NCBI GenBank assembly: GCA_031430595.1 | Contig: JANPBU010000035.1 | Location: 372,001 to 436,000 of the forward strand | From: JANNBN01 sp031430595 | GTDB lineage: Bacteria > Actinomycetota > Acidimicrobiia > Acidimicrobiales > JANYDT01 | DNA: 64,000 nucleotides | Direction of reading: 5' to 3' | In this document: one piece after another, positions 24,856 through 34,347 of the stretch | Layout of the letters: each line of letters starts with the position of its first letter | Numbering within the stretch: position 1 is the first letter of the stretch | Notes under the pieces: model-generated | The model's database searches: none | What the model saw: the letters and a program-made list of their open reading frames with translations, nothing else | Told to the model about the DNA's origin: nothing | Position numbers and translations under genes: made by a program

Positions 24856-26209
24856 TCCAACTTCCGTGAAACCCGAATGGTACGCGTACTGGCAAATGCA
24901 CTATAGCCACGGGGGGTGCTGAGAAGTCTTGCGCATCGACAATAATCAAATCACTTTTGTCGGTATCGCCGTCGTACACGTAGGTCATCACCCAACCCGC
25001 ATCTTCTTCGTTTGGACCAGCATCAGGGTCTTTCACAAACACCCCTTCACCTGGTTTTCGGTTTTCTCCGCAAACGTGCAATTCTCGACCGCCAGTTACG
25101 AGGTCGTACTTCACGAGTTCATTCGAAAACACAGCCCCACCCTTTGGTGGACGCGTCGCCATCATGTACCCATAACGATTTTCTAGCCCGATCTTTTCGT
25201 CAGCAACTCGACCGAATTCGACTGGCTTGTCATCAAGTGGTGTTTCCCGAACGATCCCGGTTGAAAGATTGACCTCCCAACGATGCAGCAACGCAACGTT
25301 GTCGAACTCTTCAGAACCTTTGCGCCACATTGACTTGAATCGGCCAACATCCATCACGAGCGTGACCGCTCCGTCAGGGCCGATTCGTTCGAAGGCATTC
25401 ATTGGATGAAAGACGTAGCACGGGTCAATGTCGAACCAACGCACATCGGTGGCCGAACCGTTGCGAGGCATAACGCCAAGTCGCGCCCCGTACTCCTCGT
25501 CCCATCGATATGGCATGGTTCCTTTCATCGCCAATTCGAAATCAAAAACGACGGATAGATCCATGAAGATCACGTAATGTTCGGTGGTATTGAAGTCGTG
25601 CATCATCGTTGGGCCCTTAACGGGGATTTCGGTTGATTGCACCAGTTCGCCCGAGGCACTTACCCGGTGGTACGTGACGTAGGGCGGAAGAAACCCGTAT
25701 CCAAAGAACAGCATCTCACCGGTGAGCGGGCAGATCTTCGGGTGCGCTGTCATCGAGGTTGTAAGTCGATCATCGAATGTATGTGCACCAACGGTTTCGA
25801 GTTCACGGTCAACTTCAAATGGAAAATGACCTTCTTCGAGACACAACACTCGACCTGCGTGAGCCATCACGTGAGTGTTCGCTGCTGATGCAGTCATGTC
25901 TCGGGTTCCGTCAGGGCGAACACCTCCACGAGTGGCATCGGCAAACAGCGGCGTTTTCACGTATCTGTTTCGGTACCATTTTGCTTGTCCGCCGTCGAGG
26001 CGAACACCGTGCAGCATTCCGTTACCGAAGAACCAGTGCGGCGACTTTCCGCTTTGTGGGTTGGCACCGTTGCGCATGAACACCCCGCTGAGCGCCGAAG
26101 GGATTGACCCCGATACCTCAAGCGATGTGACGGTCTGTTCTTCGAACACGGGCGCAAAGTTGCCGGTCAAATGCCAAGGGGTTTTGCGTGGTTCAGCTTG
26201 GGCGTTCAT
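24845..26209 (-). CDS. Carotenoid cleavage oxygenase (RPE65/CCD family)
   Basis: Iron(II)-dependent dioxygenase of about 454 residues with a seven-bladed propeller. The four iron histidines are visible in TAHPKICP, TMMHDFNTTE, CYVFHPMNAFE and the C-terminal VPFGFHGSW. GVFMRNGANPQ and HWFFGNGMLHG are typical N-terminal motifs. Substrates may be carotenoids or apocarotenoids (retinal formation) or stilbenes; the sequence does not decide. ATG 26209 has GGAGG only two bases upstream and a TAGGTT box eight bases upstream; a TTG at 26248 is an alternative. Confidence 0.92.
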   Translation of the reverse strand: MNAQAEPRKTPWHLTGNFAPVFEEQTVTSLEVSGSIPSALSGVFMRNGANPQSGKSPHWFFGNGMLHGVRLDGGQAKWYRNRYVKTPLFADATRGGVRPDGTRDMTASAANTHVMAHAGRVLCLEEGHFPFEVDRELETVGAHTFDDRLTTSMTAHPKICPLTGEMLFFGYGFLPPYVTYHRVSASGELVQSTEIPVKGPTMMHDFNTTEHYVIFMDLSVVFDFELAMKGTMPYRWDEEYGARLGVMPRNGSATDVRWFDIDPCYVFHPMNAFERIGPDGAVTLVMDVGRFKSMWRKGSEEFDNVALLHRWEVNLSTGIVRETPLDDKPVEFGRVADEKIGLENRYGYMMATRPPKGGAVFSNELVKYDLVTGGRELHVCGENRKPGEGVFVKDPDAGPNEEDAGWVMTYVYDGDTDKSDLIIVDAQDFSAPPVAIVHLPVRVPFGFHGSWITD

Positions 26210-26663
26210 GCCCTCCAAACCTACGGCCAACCAAGAGTTAATCGCCAACCACGATCACATTGAGAGACGGCACGATCAATTCGCATCGCTCACGCTGATG
26301 CTGCACAGAAACCCTTGACGGGAGCGCTCCTGAAGCAGAAGCTAAACCGAGGAGGAGCAACGTGCTCCACAGAAGCCGGGGGCTATGTTGCACCCATATT
26401 CGTTGTTGTAAATCTCATTTTGTTGCACATCTCAAATATCGCTGTCGACACTTGTTGGCCGCCGCTCACGCCACGCACGTTCTTCAAACGAGGAGTGCTC
26501 GCCGCCTGACCTCATTGCAATGTTTTTCTTGACACTTGCCCATAATCCAAGTTTTGAAGAAAAGCTGGGTGCAGGATTTCAGTCAGAGCCTCAAACATCA
26601 GAGCGCCACGACGAGAGTAAACGTCACCATCTTCGACGCACCTGGCAATGCCCAGGGCGAGGC

Positions 26664-26695
26664 GAGCCTCGGTATCCTTTCGGGTACCGAGGCTC
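26664..26695 (+). repeat. Stem-loop GAGCCTCGGTA / TACCGAGGCTC
   Basis: Perfect 11-base arms (26664-26674 and 26685-26695) with a 10-base loop, 64 bases upstream of the GH2 start and upstream of its -10 box. No T run follows on the plus strand. Read in the plus direction it could terminate or structure a transcript from the upstream gap; its role is unclear. Confidence 0.55.
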
Positions 26696-26747
26696 TGTCA
26701 TTTGAAACAACGCCGATTGGTTGCGACGTCCTGGGGTAGCGACGTCC

Positions 26748-26753
26748 TAGGCT
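26748..26753 (+). promoter_or_regulatory. -10 box TAGGCT of GH2 gene
   Basis: TAGGCT, six bases, then GTG 26760; supports this GTG as a leaderless start. Confidence 0.5.
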
Positions 26754-26759
26754 GGACCG

Positions 26760-28940
26760 GTGATTGATCTTTCCGGCACGTGGCGTGCTGCACTGGCCAA
26801 CGATGAGCTTCGCCGCCAGGCACCCCTTGCCGGATTCGATGATGCAGATTGGGAATCAGTTTCGGTTCCGCACCATTGGAAAAGCACAGCGACCTTCGCG
26901 TCCGTTGATGGGCCGCTGATTTACCGGCGCAGCTTCGAGGCCCCGACTGAACTCACCGATTCGAATCGACGATGGTGGCTGCAGTTTGACGGAATTTTCT
27001 ATCAAGGTGACGTTTGGCTAGACGGGTCGTACCTTGGCGATACCGAGGGCTACTTTGCCCCTCATTCGTTCGAGGTAACCAACCAGCTTTCGGCTGGAAT
27101 CGAACATTTTCTGTCGGTGGAAGTCACATGCGCTCCACAAAAAAGTAGGAAAGCGAAGCGAAACCTGACCGGTGTTTTTCAGCATTGGGACTGTATCCAT
27201 CCCGACTGGAATCCGGGTGGTATCTGGCAGCCGGTTCGTTTGCTGTCTACCGGGCCAATTCGCATTGAACGGCTCAGGGTGCTCTGTATGGAAGCGAACG
27301 ACCGCCAGGCGGTGTTGTCGATTCGCGCAGTTCTCAATTCCGATACGGCACGCGTGGTCACTCTTGGCACCCATGTTGGAACTGACTCTGACGGCACTGA
27401 ACATTCGAGTGAACACTCACTTGCTTCGGGGAGTAACCGAGTCGAATGGAAAGTCACTGTTGAGCGACCCGCACTCTGGTGGCCTCACGCTCTTGGCACC
27501 CCTGAACTTGTCGATGTCTCGGTTGCCGCCGTTGATACCGAAACGGGTTTGGTGTCAGATACTCGCCGACGACGAACCGGTCTTCGCCAAGTTCTCCAAG
27601 ACGAGTGGATTTATGAAATCAACGGTGAACGGCTCTTTGTCAAAGGCGCAAATCAAGGTCCGCTTCGAATGGCTTTGGCTGACTCGCAGGCTTCTGAACA
27701 TCGACAAGTTTTGTCGCTAGCCAAAGACGCAGGTCTTGACCTCCTCAGAATTCACGCACACATTTCAGACCCGGCCCTGTACGACGCAGCCGATGAGATG
27801 GGCATGCTGTTGTGGCAAGACCTTCCACTGCAATGGGGTTATGCGAGAAGCGTTCGCAAGTCAGCAGTTGACCAGGCGCGTGATGCTGTCGATCTGCTCG
27901 GCCATCACCCATCGATCATTCAATGGTCTGGGCACAATGAACCGATAGCACTCGACATCGAACCGGGTGAGTCACTGGAAAACCGTAAGCGCGCTGTAAA
28001 TATGATCGGACGGTTTGTTGCGCTGCAAACGCTTCCTACTTGGAACAAAAACGTGCTCGATTTTGCGATTGCGCGGAGCCTCACAAAGTCCGACCCGTCA
28101 CGACCTGTTAGCGCGCATTCGGGTATCCTTCCCGGACCATTCAGTGGCGGGTCAGATACTCACCTGTACTTCGGCTGGTATCACGGCAACGAGCGAGATT
28201 TGCCAGCGTGGTTGGCCCGAGTACCTCGCTTGGCCCGATTCCTTTCAGAGTTTGGGGCTCAGGCTGTTCCAACCGGCGCATCAGCGGAATTTATGGACCC
28301 GTTGCGGTGGCCGAACCTTGATTGGGAAGCGTTGAGCCGAGACCATGCATTGCAGGTTTCTGTTATGGACAAGTTCGTTCCACGGTCGGATCACACCACA
28401 TTCGAGTCCTGGGCTGTCGCAACACAGCAATACCAAGCTGTAGTTGTACGTAGACATATCGAAGAGCTGCGGCGACTCAAGTATCACCCAACCGGTGGGT
28501 TCGCAATGTTCAGTTTTTCCGATGCCATTGACCATCCTGCGGTTACCTGGGCCGTCATTGGCAATGACCGCACACCTAAGCTCGCTTATGATGCACTCAG
28601 GGCTGCATGTGCACCGGTGATTGTCGTAGCTGATCGACTTCCGGCCGTGCTTATGACGGGCAACTCTAGAGAATTCGATGTTCACGTGGTGAACGACCTT
28701 CGCACCACCCTTCGAGACATCACCGTAACGGCTGAACTGAAGATTGGTTCTGCGGCGCCTGCATCTTGGACGTGGATCGGCGACTGTCCAGCTGATCACG
28801 TTGGTCGAATCGGCTCGATACCAATCGTTGTTCCCCAGGGAATAGCTTTGGGCACCACGGTTTCGCTGACCCTCACCCTGAAGCATCCCGATGCCTCAGC
28901 AACCAACCAGTACACCGCATCGATATCGCGAAGTACCTGA
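26760..28940 (+). CDS. Glycoside hydrolase family 2 enzyme (beta-mannosidase/beta-glucuronidase-like)
   Basis: Retaining exo-glycosidase of 726 residues. The sugar-binding N-domain starts VIDLSGTWRAAL and has PHHWKS, LQFDGIFYQGDVWLDG and GGIWQPVRL. The TIM barrel carries acid/base E394 in WSGHNEP and nucleophile E497 in LSEFGAQ. FRIHAHI-type LLRIHAHISDPALYDAADEMGMLLWQDLPLQWGY is typical of GH2. No signal peptide, so it acts on imported oligosaccharides. The closest activity (mannosidase or glucuronidase) cannot be fixed from sequence alone. Confidence 0.9.
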   Translation: MIDLSGTWRAALANDELRRQAPLAGFDDADWESVSVPHHWKSTATFASVDGPLIYRRSFEAPTELTDSNRRWWLQFDGIFYQGDVWLDGSYLGDTEGYFAPHSFEVTNQLSAGIEHFLSVEVTCAPQKSRKAKRNLTGVFQHWDCIHPDWNPGGIWQPVRLLSTGPIRIERLRVLCMEANDRQAVLSIRAVLNSDTARVVTLGTHVGTDSDGTEHSSEHSLASGSNRVEWKVTVERPALWWPHALGTPELVDVSVAAVDTETGLVSDTRRRRTGLRQVLQDEWIYEINGERLFVKGANQGPLRMALADSQASEHRQVLSLAKDAGLDLLRIHAHISDPALYDAADEMGMLLWQDLPLQWGYARSVRKSAVDQARDAVDLLGHHPSIIQWSGHNEPIALDIEPGESLENRKRAVNMIGRFVALQTLPTWNKNVLDFAIARSLTKSDPSRPVSAHSGILPGPFSGGSDTHLYFGWYHGNERDLPAWLARVPRLARFLSEFGAQAVPTGASAEFMDPLRWPNLDWEALSRDHALQVSVMDKFVPRSDHTTFESWAVATQQYQAVVVRRHIEELRRLKYHPTGGFAMFSFSDAIDHPAVTWAVIGNDRTPKLAYDALRAACAPVIVVADRLPAVLMTGNSREFDVHVVNDLRTTLRDITVTAELKIGSAAPASWTWIGDCPADHVGRIGSIPIVVPQGIALGTTVSLTLTLKHPDASATNQYTASISRST

Positions 28941-28952
28941 ACCCGCTTTGAC

Positions 28953-29357
28953 CTAGTCGAGCCGTTGGTAGCAGGGTGGCACGACCGGCAAACCCTCAGC
29001 CAGCCACGCTTGCATTCCGCCAATAAGGTCAGTCGCTCGATGAAAGCCCAACTCGTGAAGGCTGGCCGCAGCCAAACTCGATGAGTATCCACCGTTACAA
29101 ACGACCACAAGTAATTGGTCAAACCCACGAATCGCTTCGTGCTGGTAGCCCCACTTTGGCTCGCACATGAACTCAAGCAGTGTTCGAGGCGCATGTACGG
29201 CACCCGCGATGCAACCAAACCGGTCGCGGTCGGTTGGTGTTCTGGAATCAAGCACTACTGCGCCATTAAGTAATTCGGCCTGAAGCTCACGTGGGGTAAG
29301 GCGGATGAGCCCTGATCGTGCCCGGTCGAGAAGTTGTTGCACTGTTAGTCGGGGCAT
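28953..29357 (-). CDS. Rhodanese-like sulfurtransferase domain protein
   Basis: Single rhodanese domain of 134 residues. The active-site loop CNGGYSSSLAAASL has C87, preceded by VVLDSRTPTDRDRFGCIAGAVHAPRTLLE. GGMQAWLAEGLPV at the C-terminus is typical. The loop has CxxGYxS, the usual form for single-domain persulfide carriers. ATG 29357 is preferred; an upstream TTG is in frame. It ends 12 bases from the convergent GH2 gene. Confidence 0.88.
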   Translation of the reverse strand: MPRLTVQQLLDRARSGLIRLTPRELQAELLNGAVVLDSRTPTDRDRFGCIAGAVHAPRTLLEFMCEPKWGYQHEAIRGFDQLLVVVCNGGYSSSLAAASLHELGFHRATDLIGGMQAWLAEGLPVVPPCYQRLD

Positions 29358-29545
29358 GTTGGTAGTTCGTAGATCCCAGGCTGCCGGATGACACTTCTGC
29401 AGCAATTTGTTCCCAGCGGTTCGTATCGAATCTTCAATCTAAACCGACCGGACCCGGACGCGATCCAATCTCTAAGTGACCTGAGGAGACGTGAGGTGAT
29501 CTACATGCGGTAAAGGTCGTCCGTTCAATTGCCGAAGAACGCATA

Positions 29546-30922
29546 ATGTCCACCCGGCTTCGAGATCGGCCAGCTTTGGTCGAGATCGAACGTGAACGGC
29601 TTGTGGCCCAAATTTTACCGAAGTATCGACTGCAGTTATTTTTGCGGTCTCTCGTCGGACTCGCACTTGCGACGACAGCCGCCCCGCTCTCAACGTCGCT
29701 GGCCGGACGACCGTTGCCGCTGTACGACATCTCGATCATTGCAGTCGCGATCGTTGGACTCTTTTACGCTTTGCATACTTTCGGTATACAGACTCTCGCT
29801 GCACACCACAAGGCACACCACAAGGCACAACTGAGCGGCGTCATGCCTGGTGCAATCGCACTAGTTTTGGGCGTCATCGTTTCTGGTCTTGTTCACCCGT
29901 CGCGCACATTTCTACAAAACGTACTTATTATCCTTGGGGCGGTCATTGTTGGGCAAGTCATCGCTGGGTGGGTTCGATCATCGCGAGTAGGCGGGCTACT
30001 TCGTGTGGTGAGTATGTTTGTTTTTGGCCAATTCGTGGTGAGCATGTTGCAGATGCGCCGTGACGGGGTGATCGGCGGACGGTGGTTCGGCGAAAGCGAG
30101 TCAGGATTTCGACGTATCGGCGGCGTACTTTCCCCGTCCGGAACCCTCGTTCACGCGAATGCACTGGGATCGGTGACCGCAATCACCACCGTGGTGCTAC
30201 TCGCTCTACTGGCACAGCGTCCAAACGTAAAAGTAGACAGGATGATCGGTAGCGTCGCAGCGGTCGCAAGTGCCTCGCTGACGGTCTTGTCACTCACCAG
30301 ATCAGCCGTTGCTTCGCTTATCTTGGCTGTCATTGTTGCCGGTTTGTCAACACACCGAAAGGTACTTGCGCCAACCATCGCCGCCATCATGTTGGCTGGG
30401 GTCGCCTCAGGAATTGCTCGTTCAGGTGCCTGGGTGGAACGGGGTCGGGCGTCAACCGGAGGTTTGGAAGCAGCGGGATCGGGTCGTGTTGCGCTCGCTC
30501 GTCAAGCAGTTGCACTGTTCCGACTCGACCCCGTGTTCGGCGTCGGACCCGGCCACTACTTTTCCGCAATACGCGACCACCCACTTATCGCCGATCTTTC
30601 GACCGAAACAGTCGCGGTTCACAACGTCTGGCTATATGTACTCGCCACCCTCGGATCGGTAGGGGTAGTTGCCCTCGCATGGTTATCGATCGACATCATT
30701 CGACGGGCGCAGAGGGGCGGCTTCTGGGCGATAGGCATGCTAGTTGCGCTCGTTCCGCCGCTGATGCTCGATGCTGCACCGTTCATGGGCTGTGGGCTCA
30801 TGTGGACAGCGGCAGCAATCGGATGCGTGATCGGCCTCTGCGCCCCCTTTCAACCGAAACAAACTAAGGGCGTCGACCAAGCAAATCCAGTAACCGAGTT
30901 TGCAGCGGATCATCTTCGCTGA
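29546..30922 (+). CDS. O-antigen ligase / Wzy-like polysaccharide polymerase membrane protein
   Basis: Polytopic protein of 458 residues with about ten to twelve membrane segments. The Wzy_C-type region includes SLTRSAVASLILAVIVAGL, then an outer loop GSGRVALARQAVALFRLDPVFGVGPGHYFSAIR and VAVHNVWLYVLATLGSVGVVALAWL, where the R and H are the conserved residues of the O-antigen ligase superfamily. Probably adds or polymerises a surface glycan. No glycosyltransferases are next to it. Its last 59 bases overlap the convergent DinB-type gene. Confidence 0.82.
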   Translation: MSTRLRDRPALVEIERERLVAQILPKYRLQLFLRSLVGLALATTAAPLSTSLAGRPLPLYDISIIAVAIVGLFYALHTFGIQTLAAHHKAHHKAQLSGVMPGAIALVLGVIVSGLVHPSRTFLQNVLIILGAVIVGQVIAGWVRSSRVGGLLRVVSMFVFGQFVVSMLQMRRDGVIGGRWFGESESGFRRIGGVLSPSGTLVHANALGSVTAITTVVLLALLAQRPNVKVDRMIGSVAAVASASLTVLSLTRSAVASLILAVIVAGLSTHRKVLAPTIAAIMLAGVASGIARSGAWVERGRASTGGLEAAGSGRVALARQAVALFRLDPVFGVGPGHYFSAIRDHPLIADLSTETVAVHNVWLYVLATLGSVGVVALAWLSIDIIRRAQRGGFWAIGMLVALVPPLMLDAAPFMGCGLMWTAAAIGCVIGLCAPFQPKQTKGVDQANPVTEFAADHLR

Positions 30923-31487
30923 CGGTTCCGCTTGCGCCTGATCCGAAGACCCCGATATGGGGGATCATCGCGGCCATGGGCTGCATAGCCGTCCAGACCG
31001 CTTCAACTACCTCTGGATTGAGCGTTTCGTCGGTGCCAAGCGACCGCGACAGGTCCCAGGCGTGGATCAGATAGTCGAGCACCCTGAACTGAAGCATTTG
31101 AGATGCTGGCATCGGACGAGCTGGGTGCGGCACCTCAACGTCGAGCGAAGGTGCGTTTTGGAACGCAGCGACTTCTTGAGCTGCCAGGGTTGCGAATGTG
31201 AGAGCGGCGCTATCGCCAAGTTGACCGCCAGCGAAAAAGGCCATCGACTCTTCCTGGGTTCCTCCGCTCATCAGTACCGACGACATTTTCGCCCCGCCAA
31301 CGAGGTGGTCTGCCAGGTCACTCATCACCCATCCCTCGCAATTCGTTGGAAGGCTGAGCTGGTCTGAGGTCAGTAAATTCAGGCGTTTCTGGACGTCGGC
31401 GATTGCGGCAGGCAGAAGTTCGAGCATGGTCATTTCCGAACTGTAGAACATTTCCGCCGGTTGATCGGGGGTAGTGATTGGATACAT
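30864..31487 (-). CDS. TIGR03086-type DinB/maleylpyruvate-isomerase-N-like metal-binding protein
   Basis: About 207 residues, four-helix DinB-like fold. Candidate metal-binding histidines lie in SDLADHLVGGAKM and LDYLIHAWDLSRSLG, and the NCEGWVMSDLADHL segment is diagnostic of the actinobacterial TIGR03086 group. Some relatives act in mycothiol-dependent reactions, but most have no known function. The start is uncertain: ATG 31487 (MYPITTPDQ) is given; a GTG at 31529 is in frame. Confidence 0.8.
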   Translation of the reverse strand: MYPITTPDQPAEMFYSSEMTMLELLPAAIADVQKRLNLLTSDQLSLPTNCEGWVMSDLADHLVGGAKMSSVLMSGGTQEESMAFFAGGQLGDSAALTFATLAAQEVAAFQNAPSLDVEVPHPARPMPASQMLQFRVLDYLIHAWDLSRSLGTDETLNPEVVEAVWTAMQPMAAMIPHIGVFGSGASGTVSEDDPLQTRLLDLLGRRP

Positions 31488-31603
31488 CTTCACCACGCCC
31501 ACAAAAGATTGTGCGATTGTGCAGTACACCCGTAGCCTTACCGGTAACCGAGATGACCTATCTTGGCTATTGATATCGCGCTCAAATCGTCGAGGATTAA
31601 AAG

Positions 31604-32362
31604 ATGGCCCAAGCTATTTCGGTCGCTACCAAGAAAAAAGTACCCTTCCCGGTCGAACTGTATAGGTCCGCGATCGGGAAAAAATACGTGATGGCAGTGA
31701 CTGGTCTCTTTCTCACGACCTTTGTACTTGGCCATATGGTCGGAAATCTCAAGTTGTATCTCGGTCTGTTCGTTGCGAGCGACCCGAAGCGCGAAGAGTT
31801 CGGGTACCACATCAACGAATATGGCGAATTTTTGCGCAGCTTGGGCGAGCCGATTTTTCCTCGCACCGTTTTGCTGTGGATCATTCGTACGTTGTTGGCA
31901 GTCTCTTTCCTGCTTCATATGCACGCTGCCTACAGCCTCACGATGATGAACCGCAAAGCCCGTGAAGTGAAGTACGCAACAAAGAGCGATTATCAAGCTG
32001 CCAACTTCGCAAGTCGTTCAATGCGCTACACCGGCACAATCGTGATCCTGTATCTGGTCTGGCACATTCTCGACCTTACGTGGGGCGTTGGAAACGGTGC
32101 TTGGCGTCGCGGTGAGGTTTACCAAAACGTCGACTCCTCGCTGAGCCGCTGGCCCATCGCCATTGTGTACGTCGTCGCCAACCTTGCGCTCGGCATCCAC
32201 CTCTTCCATGGTCTGTGGTCGTTCTTTCAGTCGCTCGGCTGGAGTAACCCAAGATTCAATGCGTGGAAGCGCAAAATTGCCATTGGCACCGTCGGACTGA
32301 TTGTTACTGCCAACGTGTCGTTCCCACTCGCCGTTCTCGCTGGCATCGTCAGCGTCAAATAA
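31604..32362 (+). CDS. sdhC: Succinate dehydrogenase cytochrome b subunit SdhC
   Basis: Membrane anchor of complex II, 252 residues with five membrane helices. Heme-ligand histidines are expected in VLGHMVGNLKLYLG, LLHMHAAYSLT, LVWHILDLTWG and LGIHLFHGLWS. This fused single-subunit anchor (no sdhD) is the type found in Bacillus and many actinobacteria. GAGGA precedes the ATG. First gene of sdhCAB. Confidence 0.94.
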   Translation: MAQAISVATKKKVPFPVELYRSAIGKKYVMAVTGLFLTTFVLGHMVGNLKLYLGLFVASDPKREEFGYHINEYGEFLRSLGEPIFPRTVLLWIIRTLLAVSFLLHMHAAYSLTMMNRKAREVKYATKSDYQAANFASRSMRYTGTIVILYLVWHILDLTWGVGNGAWRRGEVYQNVDSSLSRWPIAIVYVVANLALGIHLFHGLWSFFQSLGWSNPRFNAWKRKIAIGTVGLIVTANVSFPLAVLAGIVSVK

Positions 32363-32392
32363 CTGTTTACCCCTTCACCCCGGAGCCTCAAC

Positions 32393-34330
32393 ATGCCAAC
32401 GATTAGCGACCGCAAACTTGACGCAAAAATACCTGACGGTCCCATCCAAGAAAAGTGGAACAACCACAAGTTCTCGATGAAACTCGTCAACCCAAACAAC
32501 AAACGTAAGTTTGATGTGATTGTGGTTGGTACCGGGTTGGCCGGGGCGTCTGCCGCTGCGACAATGGCCGGCCTGGGGTACAACGTAAAGGTCTTTACGT
32601 TTCACGACTCACCCCGCCGGGCACATTCGATTGCCGCCCAGGGTGGCATCAACGCGGCGAAGAACTATCACGGCGACGGTGACTCGATTTACCGGTTGTT
32701 TTATGACACCGTAAAGGGCGGCGACTTTCGTGCCCGTGAGGCCAACGTTCACCGCCTGGCAGAAGTAAGCGTCGATATTATCGACCAGTGCGTAGCCCAG
32801 GGCGTTCCGTTTGCCCGAGAGTATGGTGGCCTACTGGCGAACCGTTCGTTCGGTGGCGCTCAGGTCAGCCGAACGTTCTACGCAAAGGGTCAAACCGGGC
32901 AGCAACTTCTACTCGGCGCATACCAGTCACTTGCTCAGCAAATTGGGCTCGGCACCGTCAAGTTTTACAACCGGTCCGAGATGGTTGACGTGGTTACGGT
33001 CGATGGTCAAGCGGCCGGAATTGTCACTCGCGACCTCCGTACCGGTGCCATCGAATCCCACTCTGCCCACGCCGTTGTTTTGGCAACGGGCGGATACTCA
33101 AACGTGTTCTTCCTATCGACGAACGCCATGGCCTGCAACGTCACGGCAGCATGGCGAGCACACCGCAAAGGTGCACTGTTCGCTAACCCGTGTTTCACGC
33201 AGATTCATCCGACATGCATTCCGAGTTCTGATGAGTTCCAAGCGAAACTCACCCTCATGTCCGAGTCGCTACGTAACGACGGGCGCATCTGGACCCCCAA
33301 AAATTCTGAAGACAAACGGCCTGCCGGCCAGATCCCCGAAGAAGACCGCGACTACTACCTTGAACGCCTGTACCCATCGTACGGAAACTTGGCTCCCCGT
33401 GATATCGCGTCACGCGCCGCAAAGCGTTCCGTTGACTCGGGCCGAGGTATTGGACCGTTGCAGAATGGTGTGTACCTCGACTTCGGCGACTCGCTGAAGC
33501 GCCTCGGGCCAGCACAGGTCACCGAGCGCTACGACAACCTGATGGAAATGTACGAGCGCATAACAGGTGAAAATCCGTTCGAGCAGCCCATGCGTATCTA
33601 CCCTGCCCCTCATTACACAATGGGCGGCCTGTGGGTTGACTACAACCTGATGACCACTATTCCTGGCTTGTATGCGACGGGCGAAGCCAACTTCTCAGAC
33701 CATGGCGCAAACCGCCTTGGTGCTTCTGCGTTGATGCAGGGTCTCTCTGACGGCTACTTCGTATTGCCCTATACGATTGGCGATTATCTAGCCCCGCAGC
33801 TTGGTTCGAAACCAGTCGATACCAAACATGAAGCGTTTGTTACAGCAGAACGCGAAGCCAAAGAGCGCTTCACTCAGTACCTTTCGATCAAAGGCAAGCG
33901 TTCGGTTGACTACTTCCACCGAGAACTTGGCAAGATCATGTGGGACTACTGCGGTATGGAGCGCAACGAGCCAGGCTTGTTGAAGGCCCTGTCCGAAATT
34001 CCTGCGCTCTACCACGAGTTCAAAACCGATCTTCGAGTGCTTGGCGACGGAACCAGCATGAACCAAAGCCTCGAAAAAGCAGCACGGGTCGATGACTTCT
34101 TCCAACTCGGGTACACGATGTGCCAAGACGCCCTCGAACGAGAAGAGAGCTGTGGCGGTCACTTCCGCACCGAGTACCAAACCCCCGAAGGCGAGGCGCA
34201 ACGCGACGACGAGAACTTCGCTTATGTGTCTGCATATGAATACGCCGGTGAGCCGCTGAAAGAAGCGACGCTCGTTAAAGAGCAACTCACCTTCGAAAAC
34301 GTCCACCTCGCCACCCGTTCATACAAGTAA
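32393..34330 (+). CDS. sdhA: Succinate dehydrogenase flavoprotein subunit SdhA
   Basis: FAD subunit of 645 residues that oxidises succinate to fumarate. The dinucleotide motif is VVGTGLAGASAAATMAGLGYNV, followed by the FAD-attachment region HSIAAQGGINAAKNYHGDGDS. Active-site elements include FTQIHPTCIP, APHYTMGGLWVDYN and ANFSDHGANRLGASALMQGLSDG. It is of the longer menaquinone-linked B type. A GGAG site precedes the ATG and the gene is flanked by sdhC and sdhB. Confidence 0.97.
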   Translation: MPTISDRKLDAKIPDGPIQEKWNNHKFSMKLVNPNNKRKFDVIVVGTGLAGASAAATMAGLGYNVKVFTFHDSPRRAHSIAAQGGINAAKNYHGDGDSIYRLFYDTVKGGDFRAREANVHRLAEVSVDIIDQCVAQGVPFAREYGGLLANRSFGGAQVSRTFYAKGQTGQQLLLGAYQSLAQQIGLGTVKFYNRSEMVDVVTVDGQAAGIVTRDLRTGAIESHSAHAVVLATGGYSNVFFLSTNAMACNVTAAWRAHRKGALFANPCFTQIHPTCIPSSDEFQAKLTLMSESLRNDGRIWTPKNSEDKRPAGQIPEEDRDYYLERLYPSYGNLAPRDIASRAAKRSVDSGRGIGPLQNGVYLDFGDSLKRLGPAQVTERYDNLMEMYERITGENPFEQPMRIYPAPHYTMGGLWVDYNLMTTIPGLYATGEANFSDHGANRLGASALMQGLSDGYFVLPYTIGDYLAPQLGSKPVDTKHEAFVTAEREAKERFTQYLSIKGKRSVDYFHRELGKIMWDYCGMERNEPGLLKALSEIPALYHEFKTDLRVLGDGTSMNQSLEKAARVDDFFQLGYTMCQDALEREESCGGHFRTEYQTPEGEAQRDDENFAYVSAYEYAGEPLKEATLVKEQLTFENVHLATRSYK

Positions 34331-34347
34331 CTGCGAAAGACTTACCA

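Larger units (their letters stand above)
26210..26759. other. 550-base intergenic region without a recognised gene
   Basis: Contains short open frames on the plus strand with no protein-like pattern. Other contents are a CATTGCAATG palindrome (26513-26522) before a TTTTTC run, a stem-loop at 26664-26695 and the promoter of the GH2 gene. It is by far the longest gap between genes here and may hold an unrecognised RNA or a decayed gene. No tRNA-like fold was found. Confidence 0.5.

Noticed and set aside
26315..26739. Small plus-strand frames in the gap before GH2
   Set aside because: No conserved-looking composition, no ribosome sites, and one runs through the stem-loop.
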